Part shown: positions 9,291 through 16,727 of the stretch, in pieces
Layout of the letters: every line of letters begins with the position of its first letter
Numbering within the stretch: position 1 is the first letter of the stretch
Assembly (NCBI GenBank): GCA_023150805.1
Contig: JAKLKF010000004.1
Span: forward strand, 51,869 to 115,868
DNA from: Myxococcota bacterium
GTDB taxonomy: Bacteria; Myxococcota_A; UBA796; UBA2385
Direction: 5' to 3'
Length of the DNA: 64,000 nt
Program-made: the position numbers and the translations under genes
The notes under the pieces: model-generated
What the model saw: the letters and a program-made list of their open reading frames with translations, nothing else
Database searches by the model: none
Told to the model about the DNA's origin: nothing

Positions 9291-10589
9291 TCAGGGCAGG
9301 GCCTCGAGCCGATAGCGCCCGTCGGCCCAGGTCGCGCGCAGGACGGGGGCGGGGCCGGTGGAGGCCGGCCAGCCCTGGCAGACCAGGTCGCGCCCCTCGC
9401 GGAGCTCGGAGAGGCCGAGCAGCACCTCGCAGCCGTCGTGCCGGTCGCGGGTGCCCAGCCCGGTCCGGGGGGACACCAGGACCGGGCCACCGGCGGCGGG
9501 GGCCGGCAGCTCGGCCAGCAGCCGGGCCTCCGGCGCGAAGGCGGCGGCGGCCCGGCGGGCCAGGCCCAGGCCGTCCTGCAGGCCCAGGGCGGCGAGCAGG
9601 GCGGCGAGCAGGGCGGCGGCGGCGCGGCGGGGTGGCGAGCGCAACAGGGGGCCCAGGCCGGCGGCGGCGAGCAGCCCCAGCAGCGCGGCGGGCACGACCT
9701 GCATGCGCACGATGGCGGTCTCCAGGCCGGCCAGCCAGCCGGCGACGGCCGCGGCCTGGGCGAGCAGGAAGAGCAGGACCAGGCGGGCCGCGGGCGCGCC
9801 GCGGCGCAGGGCGAGGGCGCCGCCGACCAGGCCCAGGGCGAGCAGGAGCAGGCCGCCGCTGTCGAAGGCCTGGCGGCCGAGCAGCCCCAGGTCCGCCAGC
9901 CACGCGGTGGCGGAGAGGCGGTCGGTGAGGCCTTCCCAGTCGGCGTAGTCGACCGGCGAGGGGGCGTAGCCCGGCCCCGCGAGGGCGCGCAGCGCGATCC
10001 AGGCCAGCGGCCCCACCGCCGCGACCAGGGCCCGCGGGTCCCGCCGCCACGACAGGTACAGCGCCACGAGGGGCAGGCCCTCGGTGCGCGTGAGGGCCGC
10101 CAGGCCCACCAGCAGGTCGGCCGGCCACCAGCGGCCCTCCCCGGCGCGCGCGCGCAGGGCGAGGGCCAGGCCCCCCAGCACCAGGGCCAGGTAGGTCCCC
10201 TCCTGGTACAGGGCGGCGCTCCAGCACAGCCAGGGGCCGAACACGCCGACCGGGACGAAGAGCCAGCCCGCCGCCTGGGCCGCGGGGTCGCCGGCGGGAC
10301 CGGCCATGCGGCGCGCGGCGACGGCCCCGGCGGCCACACCCAGGGCCGCGACCAGGGACAGGGCCAGGCGCGCGACCTGGTGGTCGCCGCCCAGGGCCGC
10401 GACCAGGGCGATCAGGAGCTGGGCGCCGGGCTGCCAGTCGCGGACCAGCAGGTGGTGGCGACCGGCCCAGCGCTGGAAGGCGTCGAAGGCGTAGGGCGTC
10501 GGCGTGGCGAGCACGACCGCGACGCGCGCCGCGGCCGCGAGCAGGAAGGCCGTCACGGGCAGGGCCAGCCCGGCGCGGGTGCCGGTCAC
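9291..10589 (-). CDS. GT-C/GT39-like multi-pass membrane protein, putative glycosyltransferase
   Basis: This 432-residue protein has about ten hydrophobic segments separated by short Arg-rich loops. An early YAFDAFQRWAGRHHLL loop and a TRTEGLPLVALYLSWRRDP segment recall dolichyl-phosphate-mannose-type (GT-C) transferases such as mannosyltransferase/ArnT relatives. The C-terminal 80 residues are soluble, probably periplasmic. The catalytic acidic pair normally found in the first loop is not unambiguous. The GTG start at 10589 lies 7 bases after the stop of the upstream lipoprotein gene, so the two are probably co-transcribed. A role in decorating surface glycans or lipids is inferred from fold only. 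Confidence 0.6.
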   Translation of the reverse strand: MTGTRAGLALPVTAFLLAAAARVAVVLATPTPYAFDAFQRWAGRHHLLVRDWQPGAQLLIALVAALGGDHQVARLALSLVAALGVAAGAVAARRMAGPAGDPAAQAAGWLFVPVGVFGPWLCWSAALYQEGTYLALVLGGLALALRARAGEGRWWPADLLVGLAALTRTEGLPLVALYLSWRRDPRALVAAVGPLAWIALRALAGPGYAPSPVDYADWEGLTDRLSATAWLADLGLLGRQAFDSGGLLLLALGLVGGALALRRGAPAARLVLLFLLAQAAAVAGWLAGLETAIVRMQVVPAALLGLLAAAGLGPLLRSPPRRAAAALLAALLAALGLQDGLGLARRAAAAFAPEARLLAELPAPAAGGPVLVSPRTGLGTRDRHDGCEVLLGLSELREGRDLVCQGWPASTGPAPVLRATWADGRYRLEALP

Positions 10590-10596
10590 GACCGGG

Positions 10597-11334
10597 TCAG
10601 AGGACGGCGGGGCACCAGGGAGGCGCCACCTGGCCCTGGACGGTCCACGCCGCGCAGCCGTCGCAGGCGACATCGCCGTCCAGCTCCAGCGCCTGCCGCT
10701 GGTCGAGCTGCGCGGCGAACAGGCCGTCGGTGGGCTCCAGCTCGCAGGTCTCGGGGGCGACGCGCCAGGCCCCCTCGACCGCGGTGGGATCCCCCTCGTC
10801 CAGGGCGACGAAGCCCCGCACGGCGGCGTCGGCCACACGGTCCTGGTCCAGCCGCAGGCTGTAGCGCAGGTCCAGGCTGACCAGGCCGTCCTGGCAGTCG
10901 ACGTGGGCGCCGCAGGTGGTGGCCGCGGCGTCGAGCAGGATCAGCTCGCCCTGGCCGCGCAGCTCGACCGCGCCGTCCAGGTAGAGCTGCAGCCCGTCGG
11001 CGTCCAGCACGGCGAAGCGCTCCCCGGCGACCCACGCGCCGTCGGGGCCGTCGAAGCGCTGCAGGCTGCCCTCGACCACCGTGCCGTCCAGCGTGACGCA
11101 GCCGCCCGACCAGGTCTCCACGCCGTCCACCAGGTCGACGACCGGGCAGCCGTCATCCTGGGGCAGCGCGTCGGCGGGCGACAGGACCAGCTCGACCAGG
11201 CCGTCGGGCTGCACCGCCGACCAGGCCGCGCCGATGGCGGCCGGCGAGGCGAGCGGGGCCTGCGGCTCGGCCTGGGGCAGGCAGCCCCCGGCCAGGCCGA
11301 GTCCGAGCAGCAAGAGCGGGTGCGGGCGCGCCAT
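10597..11334 (-). CDS. Hypothetical lipoprotein with paired cysteines
   Basis: This 245-residue protein has a lipoprotein signal (LGLGLAGGC, lipidated Cys about 18). The mature domain contains several Cys, including pairs around DDGCPVV/WSGGCV and TTCGAHVDCQ, and a C-terminal ACDGCAAW...PPWCPAVL, suggesting disulfide bonds in the periplasm. The strand-rich pattern suggests a beta sandwich. I do not recognise the family. A good promoter lies directly upstream (TTGACG, 16 bases, CATACT), with the -10 element only about 10 bases from the ATG, so the transcript may be nearly leaderless. It is followed at 7 bases by the membrane protein gene. Confidence 0.6.
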   Translation of the reverse strand: MARPHPLLLLGLGLAGGCLPQAEPQAPLASPAAIGAAWSAVQPDGLVELVLSPADALPQDDGCPVVDLVDGVETWSGGCVTLDGTVVEGSLQRFDGPDGAWVAGERFAVLDADGLQLYLDGAVELRGQGELILLDAAATTCGAHVDCQDGLVSLDLRYSLRLDQDRVADAAVRGFVALDEGDPTAVEGAWRVAPETCELEPTDGLFAAQLDQRQALELDGDVACDGCAAWTVQGQVAPPWCPAVL

Positions 11335-11344
11335 GGTCCTCACC

Positions 11345-11372
11345 AGTATGGCCCTGGGGCGCCCACCGTCAA
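11345..11372 (-). promoter_or_regulatory. Sigma70-like promoter of the 11334 lipoprotein gene
   Basis: On the minus strand, TTGACG (11372-11367) and CATACT (11350-11345) are separated by 16 bases. The ATG at 11334 lies 10 bases after the -10 box, implying a leaderless or very short leader mRNA. Confidence 0.5.
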
Positions 11373-11392
11373 GGGCGCCCCGGAGGCGCCGG

Positions 11393-13081
11393 CTACAGGA
11401 TGCCGTACTCCGGCCCCTGGCCACCCTCCGGCGGGACCCACCGGATGATCTGGTAGGGGTCCCGGATGTCACAGGTCTTGCAGTGCACGCAGTTGCTGAA
11501 GTCGACCCGCATCTCCTTGCGGCCCGTCGCCTCGTTCTCGACCATGTTGTAGACCTGGGCCGGGCAGAACCGCTCGCAGGGGTTGCCGTACTCCTCCTTG
11601 CAGCGGGTGGCGCAGATCTCCGTGTCCTGGATGATCAGGTGGCAGGGCTGGTGCTCGTCGTGCTTGGTGCCTGACATGAACACGTCGGTCAGCTTGTCGA
11701 TCAGGTACTGGCCGTCGTAGGTCAGGTCGTCGCGGGCGGGGAAGGGGTGGCTGCCGTGCACGGCCGCGGCCTTCTGCATGCCCTTGAAGTCCGGCGAGAA
11801 GGGCGTGATGTCGCGGCCCGGGCCGAACAGGTACTGCATGCCGGCCTTGAAGCTGCCGGGGATGAAGCCGCTCTTGAAGGCGGCGTGCCAGTTCTTGGCG
11901 GGCTCCATCTCGGCCTTGACCCAGCTCTGGTCGATCTTCTCCTTGAAGGCGGCCAGGGCCTTCTCGGAGCTGTCGCCGGACTTGAGCGCCTCGAAGGCCG
12001 TCTCGGCGGCCAGCATGCCGCTCTTCATCGACAGGTGGATGCCCTTGATGCGCATCGGGTTGAGGAAGCTGGCGCTGTCTCCCACGACCATGACGCCGGC
12101 GCCGTAGAGCTTGGGGATCGACGCCCAGCCGCCCACGGTGACGGTCTTGGCGCCGTACTTGACCACCTTGCCGCCCTTGAGCTTGCCGCGGACGAAGGGG
12201 TGGTCCTTGAGCTTCTGCAGCAGGTAGTGGCAGTCCATGGCCGGATCCTTGGCGTCGAGCGCCACGAGCAGGCCGATGCACGCCTTGTCGCCCTCCATCG
12301 TGTAGATGAAGGAGCCGCCGAAGGTGTCCATGTCCAGCGGGAAGCCGGCCATCAGGGTCACCTCGCCCTTGGTCACCGACCCGGGCGGAAGCTCCAGCAC
12401 CTCCTTGCAGCCGATCTCGTAGACCTGGGGCTGGCTGTCCTTGTCCAGCCCGAGCTTCTCGTTCACCACCCGGACCAGGTGACCGCGCGGCCCCTCGCCC
12501 AGGATGGTGACCTTGGCCTCGAGGTTCATGCCGGGCTCGAAGTTGCTCTTCTGCTCGCCGTGGGCGTCGATGCCCTTGTCGCCCGTGCGCACGCCCGCGA
12601 CGCGCTGCGGGTCGCTCTCGTCCCAGATGATGTCCACGCCGGCGAAGCCGGGGAAGATCATCACGCCCTTCTCCTCGGCGATGCCGGCCAGCCACTTCTG
12701 GAAGCGGGCGATCGAGATGATGGGCAGGCCGTGGTCCTGCATGAAGGGCGGCATGATCGGCGCCGGGAAGGCGCTGCCCTTCGTGAGGAACTGCATGCTC
12801 TCCTTCTCGACCCTGCGCTCCAGCGGGAAGTCCTCGCGCTGGTCCCAGTCCGGGATCAGCTCGGCGAGGGCCTTGGGGTCGAGCACGGCGCCAGAGATGG
12901 CGTGGGCGCCGATCTCCGAGCCCTTGTCGATGAGCGCGATCATCGGCTCCTGGATCTTCTGGTCCTCCGGCGCGGTCTCGTTGTGCTTGCCGATGAGGTC
13001 CATCAGGTGGATCGCGCCCGCGAGGCAGGCGGGCCCGCCGCCGACGAAGAGCACGTCGACGGGCATGGTCTCGCGTTCCAT
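11393..13081 (-). CDS. Electron transfer flavoprotein-ubiquinone oxidoreductase (ETF-QO)
   Basis: This 562-residue enzyme passes electrons from ETF, reduced by acyl-CoA dehydrogenases, to the membrane quinone pool. The N-terminus has the FAD dinucleotide-binding motif VLFVGGGPACLAGA, and an internal GVMVVGDSASFLNPMRIKG is the second FAD-contact motif. Near the C-terminus, Cys506, Cys531, Cys534 and Cys537 have spacing 25, 3, 3. This is the 4Fe-4S ligand pattern of human ETFDH, and the surrounding NCVHCKTCDIRDP...PPEGGQGPEY is the family hallmark. The length matches the mature mitochondrial enzyme. ETF subunit genes are not in the window. It is divergent from lspA across a 154-base spacer. Confidence 0.95.
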   Translation of the reverse strand: MERETMPVDVLFVGGGPACLAGAIHLMDLIGKHNETAPEDQKIQEPMIALIDKGSEIGAHAISGAVLDPKALAELIPDWDQREDFPLERRVEKESMQFLTKGSAFPAPIMPPFMQDHGLPIISIARFQKWLAGIAEEKGVMIFPGFAGVDIIWDESDPQRVAGVRTGDKGIDAHGEQKSNFEPGMNLEAKVTILGEGPRGHLVRVVNEKLGLDKDSQPQVYEIGCKEVLELPPGSVTKGEVTLMAGFPLDMDTFGGSFIYTMEGDKACIGLLVALDAKDPAMDCHYLLQKLKDHPFVRGKLKGGKVVKYGAKTVTVGGWASIPKLYGAGVMVVGDSASFLNPMRIKGIHLSMKSGMLAAETAFEALKSGDSSEKALAAFKEKIDQSWVKAEMEPAKNWHAAFKSGFIPGSFKAGMQYLFGPGRDITPFSPDFKGMQKAAAVHGSHPFPARDDLTYDGQYLIDKLTDVFMSGTKHDEHQPCHLIIQDTEICATRCKEEYGNPCERFCPAQVYNMVENEATGRKEMRVDFSNCVHCKTCDIRDPYQIIRWVPPEGGQGPEYGIL

Positions 13082-13140
13082 CTCGACTCCCTGGGGTTGG
13101 AGCGACGCGGGGAGGGCCGGTCGGGCCGGGCCGGGCGCCG

Positions 13141-13156
13141 CTGAAGGAAGATTCAG
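13141..13156. promoter_or_regulatory. Inverted repeat in the ETF-QO/lspA divergent promoter region
   Basis: CTGAA (13141-13145) and TTCAG (13152-13156) form a 5-6-5 inverted repeat in an AT-richer patch between divergent genes. It lies 60 bases from the ETF-QO start and 80 from lspA. It could be an operator, for example of a fatty-acid-responsive repressor, but the regulator is unknown. Confidence 0.3.
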
Positions 13157-13235
13157 TCATAACGCGCCACGCCCCCGCGGGCTCTGCCGCGTGGCGTCGC
13201 GCGGGTGCCGGTGGCGCCCGTGGCGGATAGCGGGC

Positions 13236-13829
13236 ATGGTGGAAGCAGGAGGGTTCTTGACCAAGCGCCTCGCGATCTTCGCCACCCTGCTGGTGGCGCT
13301 CCTCGTGGCCGACCAGGTCACCAAGTGGCTGGTGATCCAGCACATCGCCTACCGGACCGAAGAGATCATGGTCGTGCCCGGCTTCTTCAGCCTGGTGCAC
13401 GCCCGGAACACGGGCGCCGCCTTCGGGCTGCTCAACGACTTCGAGTACCGGATGTACGTCTTCGCGGCCTTCACCGTGATCGCGGTGGGGGTGCTGGCGC
13501 ACATGGCCTGGCAGCTCCCCGACGACGACCGCTTCCAGACCGTGGCGCTGGCGATGATCGCCTCGGGCGCACTCGGCAACGCCGTCGATCGCGTGCGCTT
13601 CCAGTACGTGACCGACTTCCTGCGCGTCTTCGTCGACAGCCCCAAGGCCAAGGCCTGGCTCATCGACACCTTCGGCACCAACGAGTGGCCCAGCTTCAAC
13701 GTGGCCGACTCCTGCATCGTCGTGGGGCTCGGCGCCTTCGTCGTCTACTACCTCTTCCTGCAGAAGGACGAGGCGGTGGAGCCCTCGCCGCCGGCCGAGC
13801 CGGTCAGCGACCTGCCCTCGCCTCGCTGA
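13236..13829 (+). CDS. lspA: Lipoprotein signal peptidase (signal peptidase II)
   Basis: This 197-residue aspartyl protease cleaves signal peptides from lipidated prolipoproteins in the inner membrane. Four hydrophobic segments are visible. The family motifs are DQVTKWLV near the N-terminus, HARNTGAAFGLL, GALGNAVDRVR with catalytic D118, and FNVADSCIVVG with catalytic D158. There is a roughly 20-residue insertion between the two Asp motifs (FLRVFVDSPKAKAWLIDTFG), longer than in E. coli LspA. The ATG at 13236 is used. A TTG at 13257 preceded by AGGAGGG at only a few bases is an alternative that would remove seven residues. The enzyme serves the many lipoproteins encoded nearby. Confidence 0.93.
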   Translation: MVEAGGFLTKRLAIFATLLVALLVADQVTKWLVIQHIAYRTEEIMVVPGFFSLVHARNTGAAFGLLNDFEYRMYVFAAFTVIAVGVLAHMAWQLPDDDRFQTVALAMIASGALGNAVDRVRFQYVTDFLRVFVDSPKAKAWLIDTFGTNEWPSFNVADSCIVVGLGAFVVYYLFLQKDEAVEPSPPAEPVSDLPSPR

Positions 13830-13850
13830 GCGGGATGGCGCCGCCGCTCA
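13827..13850. terminator. Hairpin spanning the stops of convergent lspA and the AsnB-like gene
   Basis: TGAGCGG (13827-13833) and CCGCTCA (13844-13850) pair perfectly over 7 bp with a 10-base loop. Each arm contains the stop codon of one gene. No T-run follows, so it is at best a Rho-assisted or RNA-stabilising structure serving both directions. Confidence 0.4.
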
Positions 13851-15590
13851 CAGCCGGTCGCGCCAGGCCTGGTAGAGGATGAGCGTCCACAGCTTCAGGC
13901 CGTGGTTGGCGCGCCGGTCCAGGTGCTCGTCCAGCAGGGCCTGCACGCCGTTGGGGCTCCAGGTGCCCGAGCCGTCGTCCAGCAGCCGCTGCACGCGATC
14001 CCGCAGGAAGCCGATCCCGCCGGTCCGCAGCCAGCGGTCCAGCGGGGCAGGCAGCGAGCGCTTGGGGCGGCGCAGCAGGCGGTCGGGCAGCCGACCCTGC
14101 ATCGCCAGGCGCAGCGGCGCCTTCGTCTCGGTGCGTGCGCCCATGCGGCGCAGCTTGACGGCGGCGGGCCAGCCGTTGCACAGGGCCACCAGCTCGGCGT
14201 CCAGCAGCGGGTAGCGGACCTCGACGCCGGCCGCGGTCGCCATGCGCTCGGCACGGGCCAGGCTGTCCTGGGGAAGCCAGCCCCGCTGCCAGACGTGCAG
14301 GATCTGGTTCAGCGGGTCGGTGTCCACCTCCTGGTAGAGGGGCTCGAGCACGGTCCGGCGGATGCCCGGCCGCACCAGGCCGATGTCGCGAAGGACCTGG
14401 ATCCGCTCGTGGGACTTGAAGACCCGCGAGCCGCCGATCAGGCGGTCGGCGCCGAAGTGGTCGGGGGCGACGGCGAGGTCGCGCAGCCCGGCGCGCCGGG
14501 CCAGCAGGCGCACCAGGTCCCGGGTCGGGCGCGGCACCCGGCTGACGACCCGGCTGCCCCGCATCCGCCGGGCGATGGCCTCGATGCCCCGACCACCGAG
14601 GACCTCGTCGCCGCCGTCGCCGCCGAGCAGGACGCGCCGGTGGGCGCGCAGGTGCTCGAAGAAGAGGAGCTGGATGACCGCGGCCGGGGAGGGCAGGGGC
14701 TGGCCCATGGCCGCCGTCGCCCGGTCGACCGCGGCCACGAGGTCCTGGTCGCTGATGCGCACCACCTCGTGGCGTGCGCCCAGCACCGTCGCGGCGCGGG
14801 CGGCGAAGGGGCTCTCGGCGGCCGGGTCGTCGGCGACGGCGACCGTGCAGGCCGCGATGTCCGGCTGCAGCTCGCGGGCGTGGTACAGGATGGCCGAGGA
14901 GTCCAGGCCCCCGGAGAGCAGGGTGGCGACTGGCTCACCGTGGGGCAGCAGGCGCTGGACCGAGCGGCGCAGGGCCTGGTCGACCGCCTGGGCCGCCTCG
15001 GACGCGTCGGGCCCGTGGGTCCCCGGCCGGCACCAGCCCGGGTCGAACCACCGGGCCAGGCGCGTGCCGCCCGCGTCCAGGCGCACGACGTGGCCGGGCG
15101 GCACCTCGAAGACGTCGCGCAGCAGGGTCGCCGGCGCGTGCAGGTACCGGAAGCTCAGGTACTCGGCCAGGTGGTCCAGCGCCGGCTCCCGGGAGACCCA
15201 CGACAGGCCGGTCAGGGCGGGGATGGACGAGGCGAAGGCCAGCCGCGCTCCGCTGCGGGCCCAGAACAGGGGCCGGCCGCCGAAGGGGTCGCGCGCCAGC
15301 CACAGGACCTGCGCGCCGGGCTCCCAGCGCGCGAGCGCCCACGACCCGACCAGCCGGCGGAGCGCCGCGAAGTCCGGCTCGTCCCACCCGCGCGCCACGG
15401 CGGCGCCCTCCCCACCTGCCAGGTCCCCGTCGACGGCCACCCAGTCGCGCGCCTGGCCGGGGTGCAGCAGCCCCGCGCCAGGGGTCGACAACGAAGCCCA
15501 ACGATTCCGGTCCCCTGCGGCAACCGTCCCGGGATCCAGGACCGGGTCCGGATCGCCGTCGAAGCGCAGGGAACCCGCGATCAGCGCCAT
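13848..15590 (-). CDS. Asparagine synthetase-like amide synthase lacking the glutaminase Cys
   Basis: This 580-residue AsnB-family protein has an N-terminal Ntn-hydrolase-like domain and a C-terminal ATP-dependent synthetase domain. Glutamine-using AsnB begins Met-Cys, the Cys being the glutaminase nucleophile. Here the N-terminus is MALIAGSLRF, so Cys2 is missing and glutamine hydrolysis is not expected. The ATP pyrophosphatase loop LLSGGLDSSA (about 225-232) and the LLGGDGGDEVLGGR segment are intact, so adenylation and amide formation remain likely. Such Cys-less forms include beta-lactam synthetases and lasso peptide cyclases as well as exopolysaccharide-associated enzymes. No lasso precursor or protease is adjacent. 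The gene diverges from the UbiA/terpene-cyclase operon, so an amidation step there is possible (inference). Confidence 0.85.
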   Translation of the reverse strand: MALIAGSLRFDGDPDPVLDPGTVAAGDRNRWASLSTPGAGLLHPGQARDWVAVDGDLAGGEGAAVARGWDEPDFAALRRLVGSWALARWEPGAQVLWLARDPFGGRPLFWARSGARLAFASSIPALTGLSWVSREPALDHLAEYLSFRYLHAPATLLRDVFEVPPGHVVRLDAGGTRLARWFDPGWCRPGTHGPDASEAAQAVDQALRRSVQRLLPHGEPVATLLSGGLDSSAILYHARELQPDIAACTVAVADDPAAESPFAARAATVLGARHEVVRISDQDLVAAVDRATAAMGQPLPSPAAVIQLLFFEHLRAHRRVLLGGDGGDEVLGGRGIEAIARRMRGSRVVSRVPRPTRDLVRLLARRAGLRDLAVAPDHFGADRLIGGSRVFKSHERIQVLRDIGLVRPGIRRTVLEPLYQEVDTDPLNQILHVWQRGWLPQDSLARAERMATAAGVEVRYPLLDAELVALCNGWPAAVKLRRMGARTETKAPLRLAMQGRLPDRLLRRPKRSLPAPLDRWLRTGGIGFLRDRVQRLLDDGSGTWSPNGVQALLDEHLDRRANHGLKLWTLILYQAWRDRL

Positions 15591-15619
15591 GTTTCACCGG
15601 ATCGACGCGCGTCAGGGGT

Positions 15620-15645
15620 TGTAAGCTCCTGTAAGGATGTGTAAG
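15620..15645. repeat. Three TGTAAG direct repeats with exact 10-bp period
   Basis: TGTAAG occurs at 15620-15625, 15630-15635 and 15640-15645, one per helical turn, in the 168-base region between the divergent AsnB-like and UbiA genes. It is AT-rich against a GC-rich background. The array is about 30 bases upstream of the AsnB-like start and about 113 upstream of the UbiA start. Tandem hexamers at this spacing resemble binding arrays for winged-helix response regulators. The operon to its right encodes a histidine kinase but no regulator. Confidence 0.5.
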
Positions 15646-15747
15646 CAGCCTGGTCCTTTCGATGGGTGAGCCCTCGAACGCGCCCCCGGGCGCGCACGCG
15701 CCCTCGGGGTGAGACCGATCTCTGCCCTTGGACATGCCCGCCCGCGC

Positions 15748-15752
15748 GGAGG
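15748..15752 (+). promoter_or_regulatory. Ribosome binding site deciding the UbiA start
   Basis: GGAGG with a following A lies 6-7 bases before the ATG at 15759. It selects this start over an in-frame upstream codon at 15666, whose product would begin with an implausible Arg/Pro-rich leader. Confidence 0.6.
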
Positions 15753-15758
15753 AACGTC

Positions 15759-16727
15759 ATGCACACCATCGCGTCCCCTTCTCTCGCCGAGTCCGCCGCC
15801 GCAGCCCCGGGGGTCCTTCCCGCCGGCCTGCACGCCCCGATGTCGCCCGCGCTCGCGCCGGACGAGCTGATCCGCTGGGTACGCCTGGGCATCCTCGACT
15901 CCTGTGTCTGGACGGCCGCCACGCTGGGCGCGCTGCCCCTGTTCGCAGCCCACCTCATGGGGCTGCCCCCCGACCTGCGGCCGGGCGCGGTCATCTTCCT
16001 CTCCGGGCTGGCCATCTACAACCTCGACCACCTCGCCGACAGCTTCAAGGAGCGCGGCTCCATGCACCGGTGGACCGAGGGCATCGGCCGGCCCGCCCTG
16101 GCGGCCCTCGTCGCGGGCAGCCTGGCGGCGCTCGTCGGCCTGCTGCTCGCGGCCCCGCGGCCGGTCGCCCTGGTCGTGGCGGCCTACGTGGGCGTCGGGA
16201 TGGTCTATGGCCTGCCGGTGCTGCCGACGTGGCGCGCGGGCCGACCGGCGTGGCGCCGGCCCAAGGACCTGCCCGGGCTCAAGGCCGCCATCGTCGCGGG
16301 GTCGATCTGCGTGGCGGCGGTGGGCCTGCCGCTGGCCTACGCCGGCGCGCCCCTGCATGCGGGCGCGGTGCCCGCCGCGCTCTTCACGTGGGCCTTCGTC
16401 GTGAGCAACGCGATCATGTGCGACGTGGGGGACCTGCGCGCCGACCTCGCCTCGGGTGTGCCCACCCTGCCGGCGCTCCTGGGGGTTCCCCGGACCCGCG
16501 GGCTGCTGCTCGCCGGCAACGCGAGCCTGACGGCGCTGTACACCGGGGCCTGCGCGGGCGGTATGGTGGCCATGCACGTCGAGATCCTCGTCGGTGCACT
16601 CCTGGTGTCCACCTACGTGGTGCTTCTCGACGAGCGCACCCCCAAGCAGCTCATGTCGCTGTTGCTCGACGGCTGCTCCTTCGTCCCTGCGATCATGGTC
16701 CTCGCCCTGCATGGCTCGAACGGCTGA
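15759..16727 (+). CDS. UbiA-superfamily membrane prenyltransferase
   Basis: This 322-residue integral membrane enzyme transfers a prenyl group from a prenyl diphosphate to an acceptor, typically aromatic. Both Mg-diphosphate motifs are present. The first is NLDHLAD (N88, D90, D94) and the second is CDVGDLRADLASGVPTLP (D222, D225, D229) with the family's GxxTLP ending. About eight or nine hydrophobic segments are visible. Its last 17 bases overlap the start of the histidine kinase gene, and a Pyr4-like terpene cyclase gene ends the operon. This pairing is that of meroterpenoid pathways (prenylate, then cyclise). Acceptor and chain length cannot be read from the sequence. A menaquinone or heme role is less likely given the context. 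Confidence 0.9.
   Translation: MHTIASPSLAESAAAAPGVLPAGLHAPMSPALAPDELIRWVRLGILDSCVWTAATLGALPLFAAHLMGLPPDLRPGAVIFLSGLAIYNLDHLADSFKERGSMHRWTEGIGRPALAALVAGSLAALVGLLLAAPRPVALVVAAYVGVGMVYGLPVLPTWRAGRPAWRRPKDLPGLKAAIVAGSICVAAVGLPLAYAGAPLHAGAVPAALFTWAFVVSNAIMCDVGDLRADLASGVPTLPALLGVPRTRGLLLAGNASLTALYTGACAGGMVAMHVEILVGALLVSTYVVLLDERTPKQLMSLLLDGCSFVPAIMVLALHGSNG

Noticed and set aside
13848..15590. Lasso peptide cyclase
   Set aside because: No precursor peptide, protease or recognition-element gene was visible next to it; the Cys-less AsnB fold alone is not specific.
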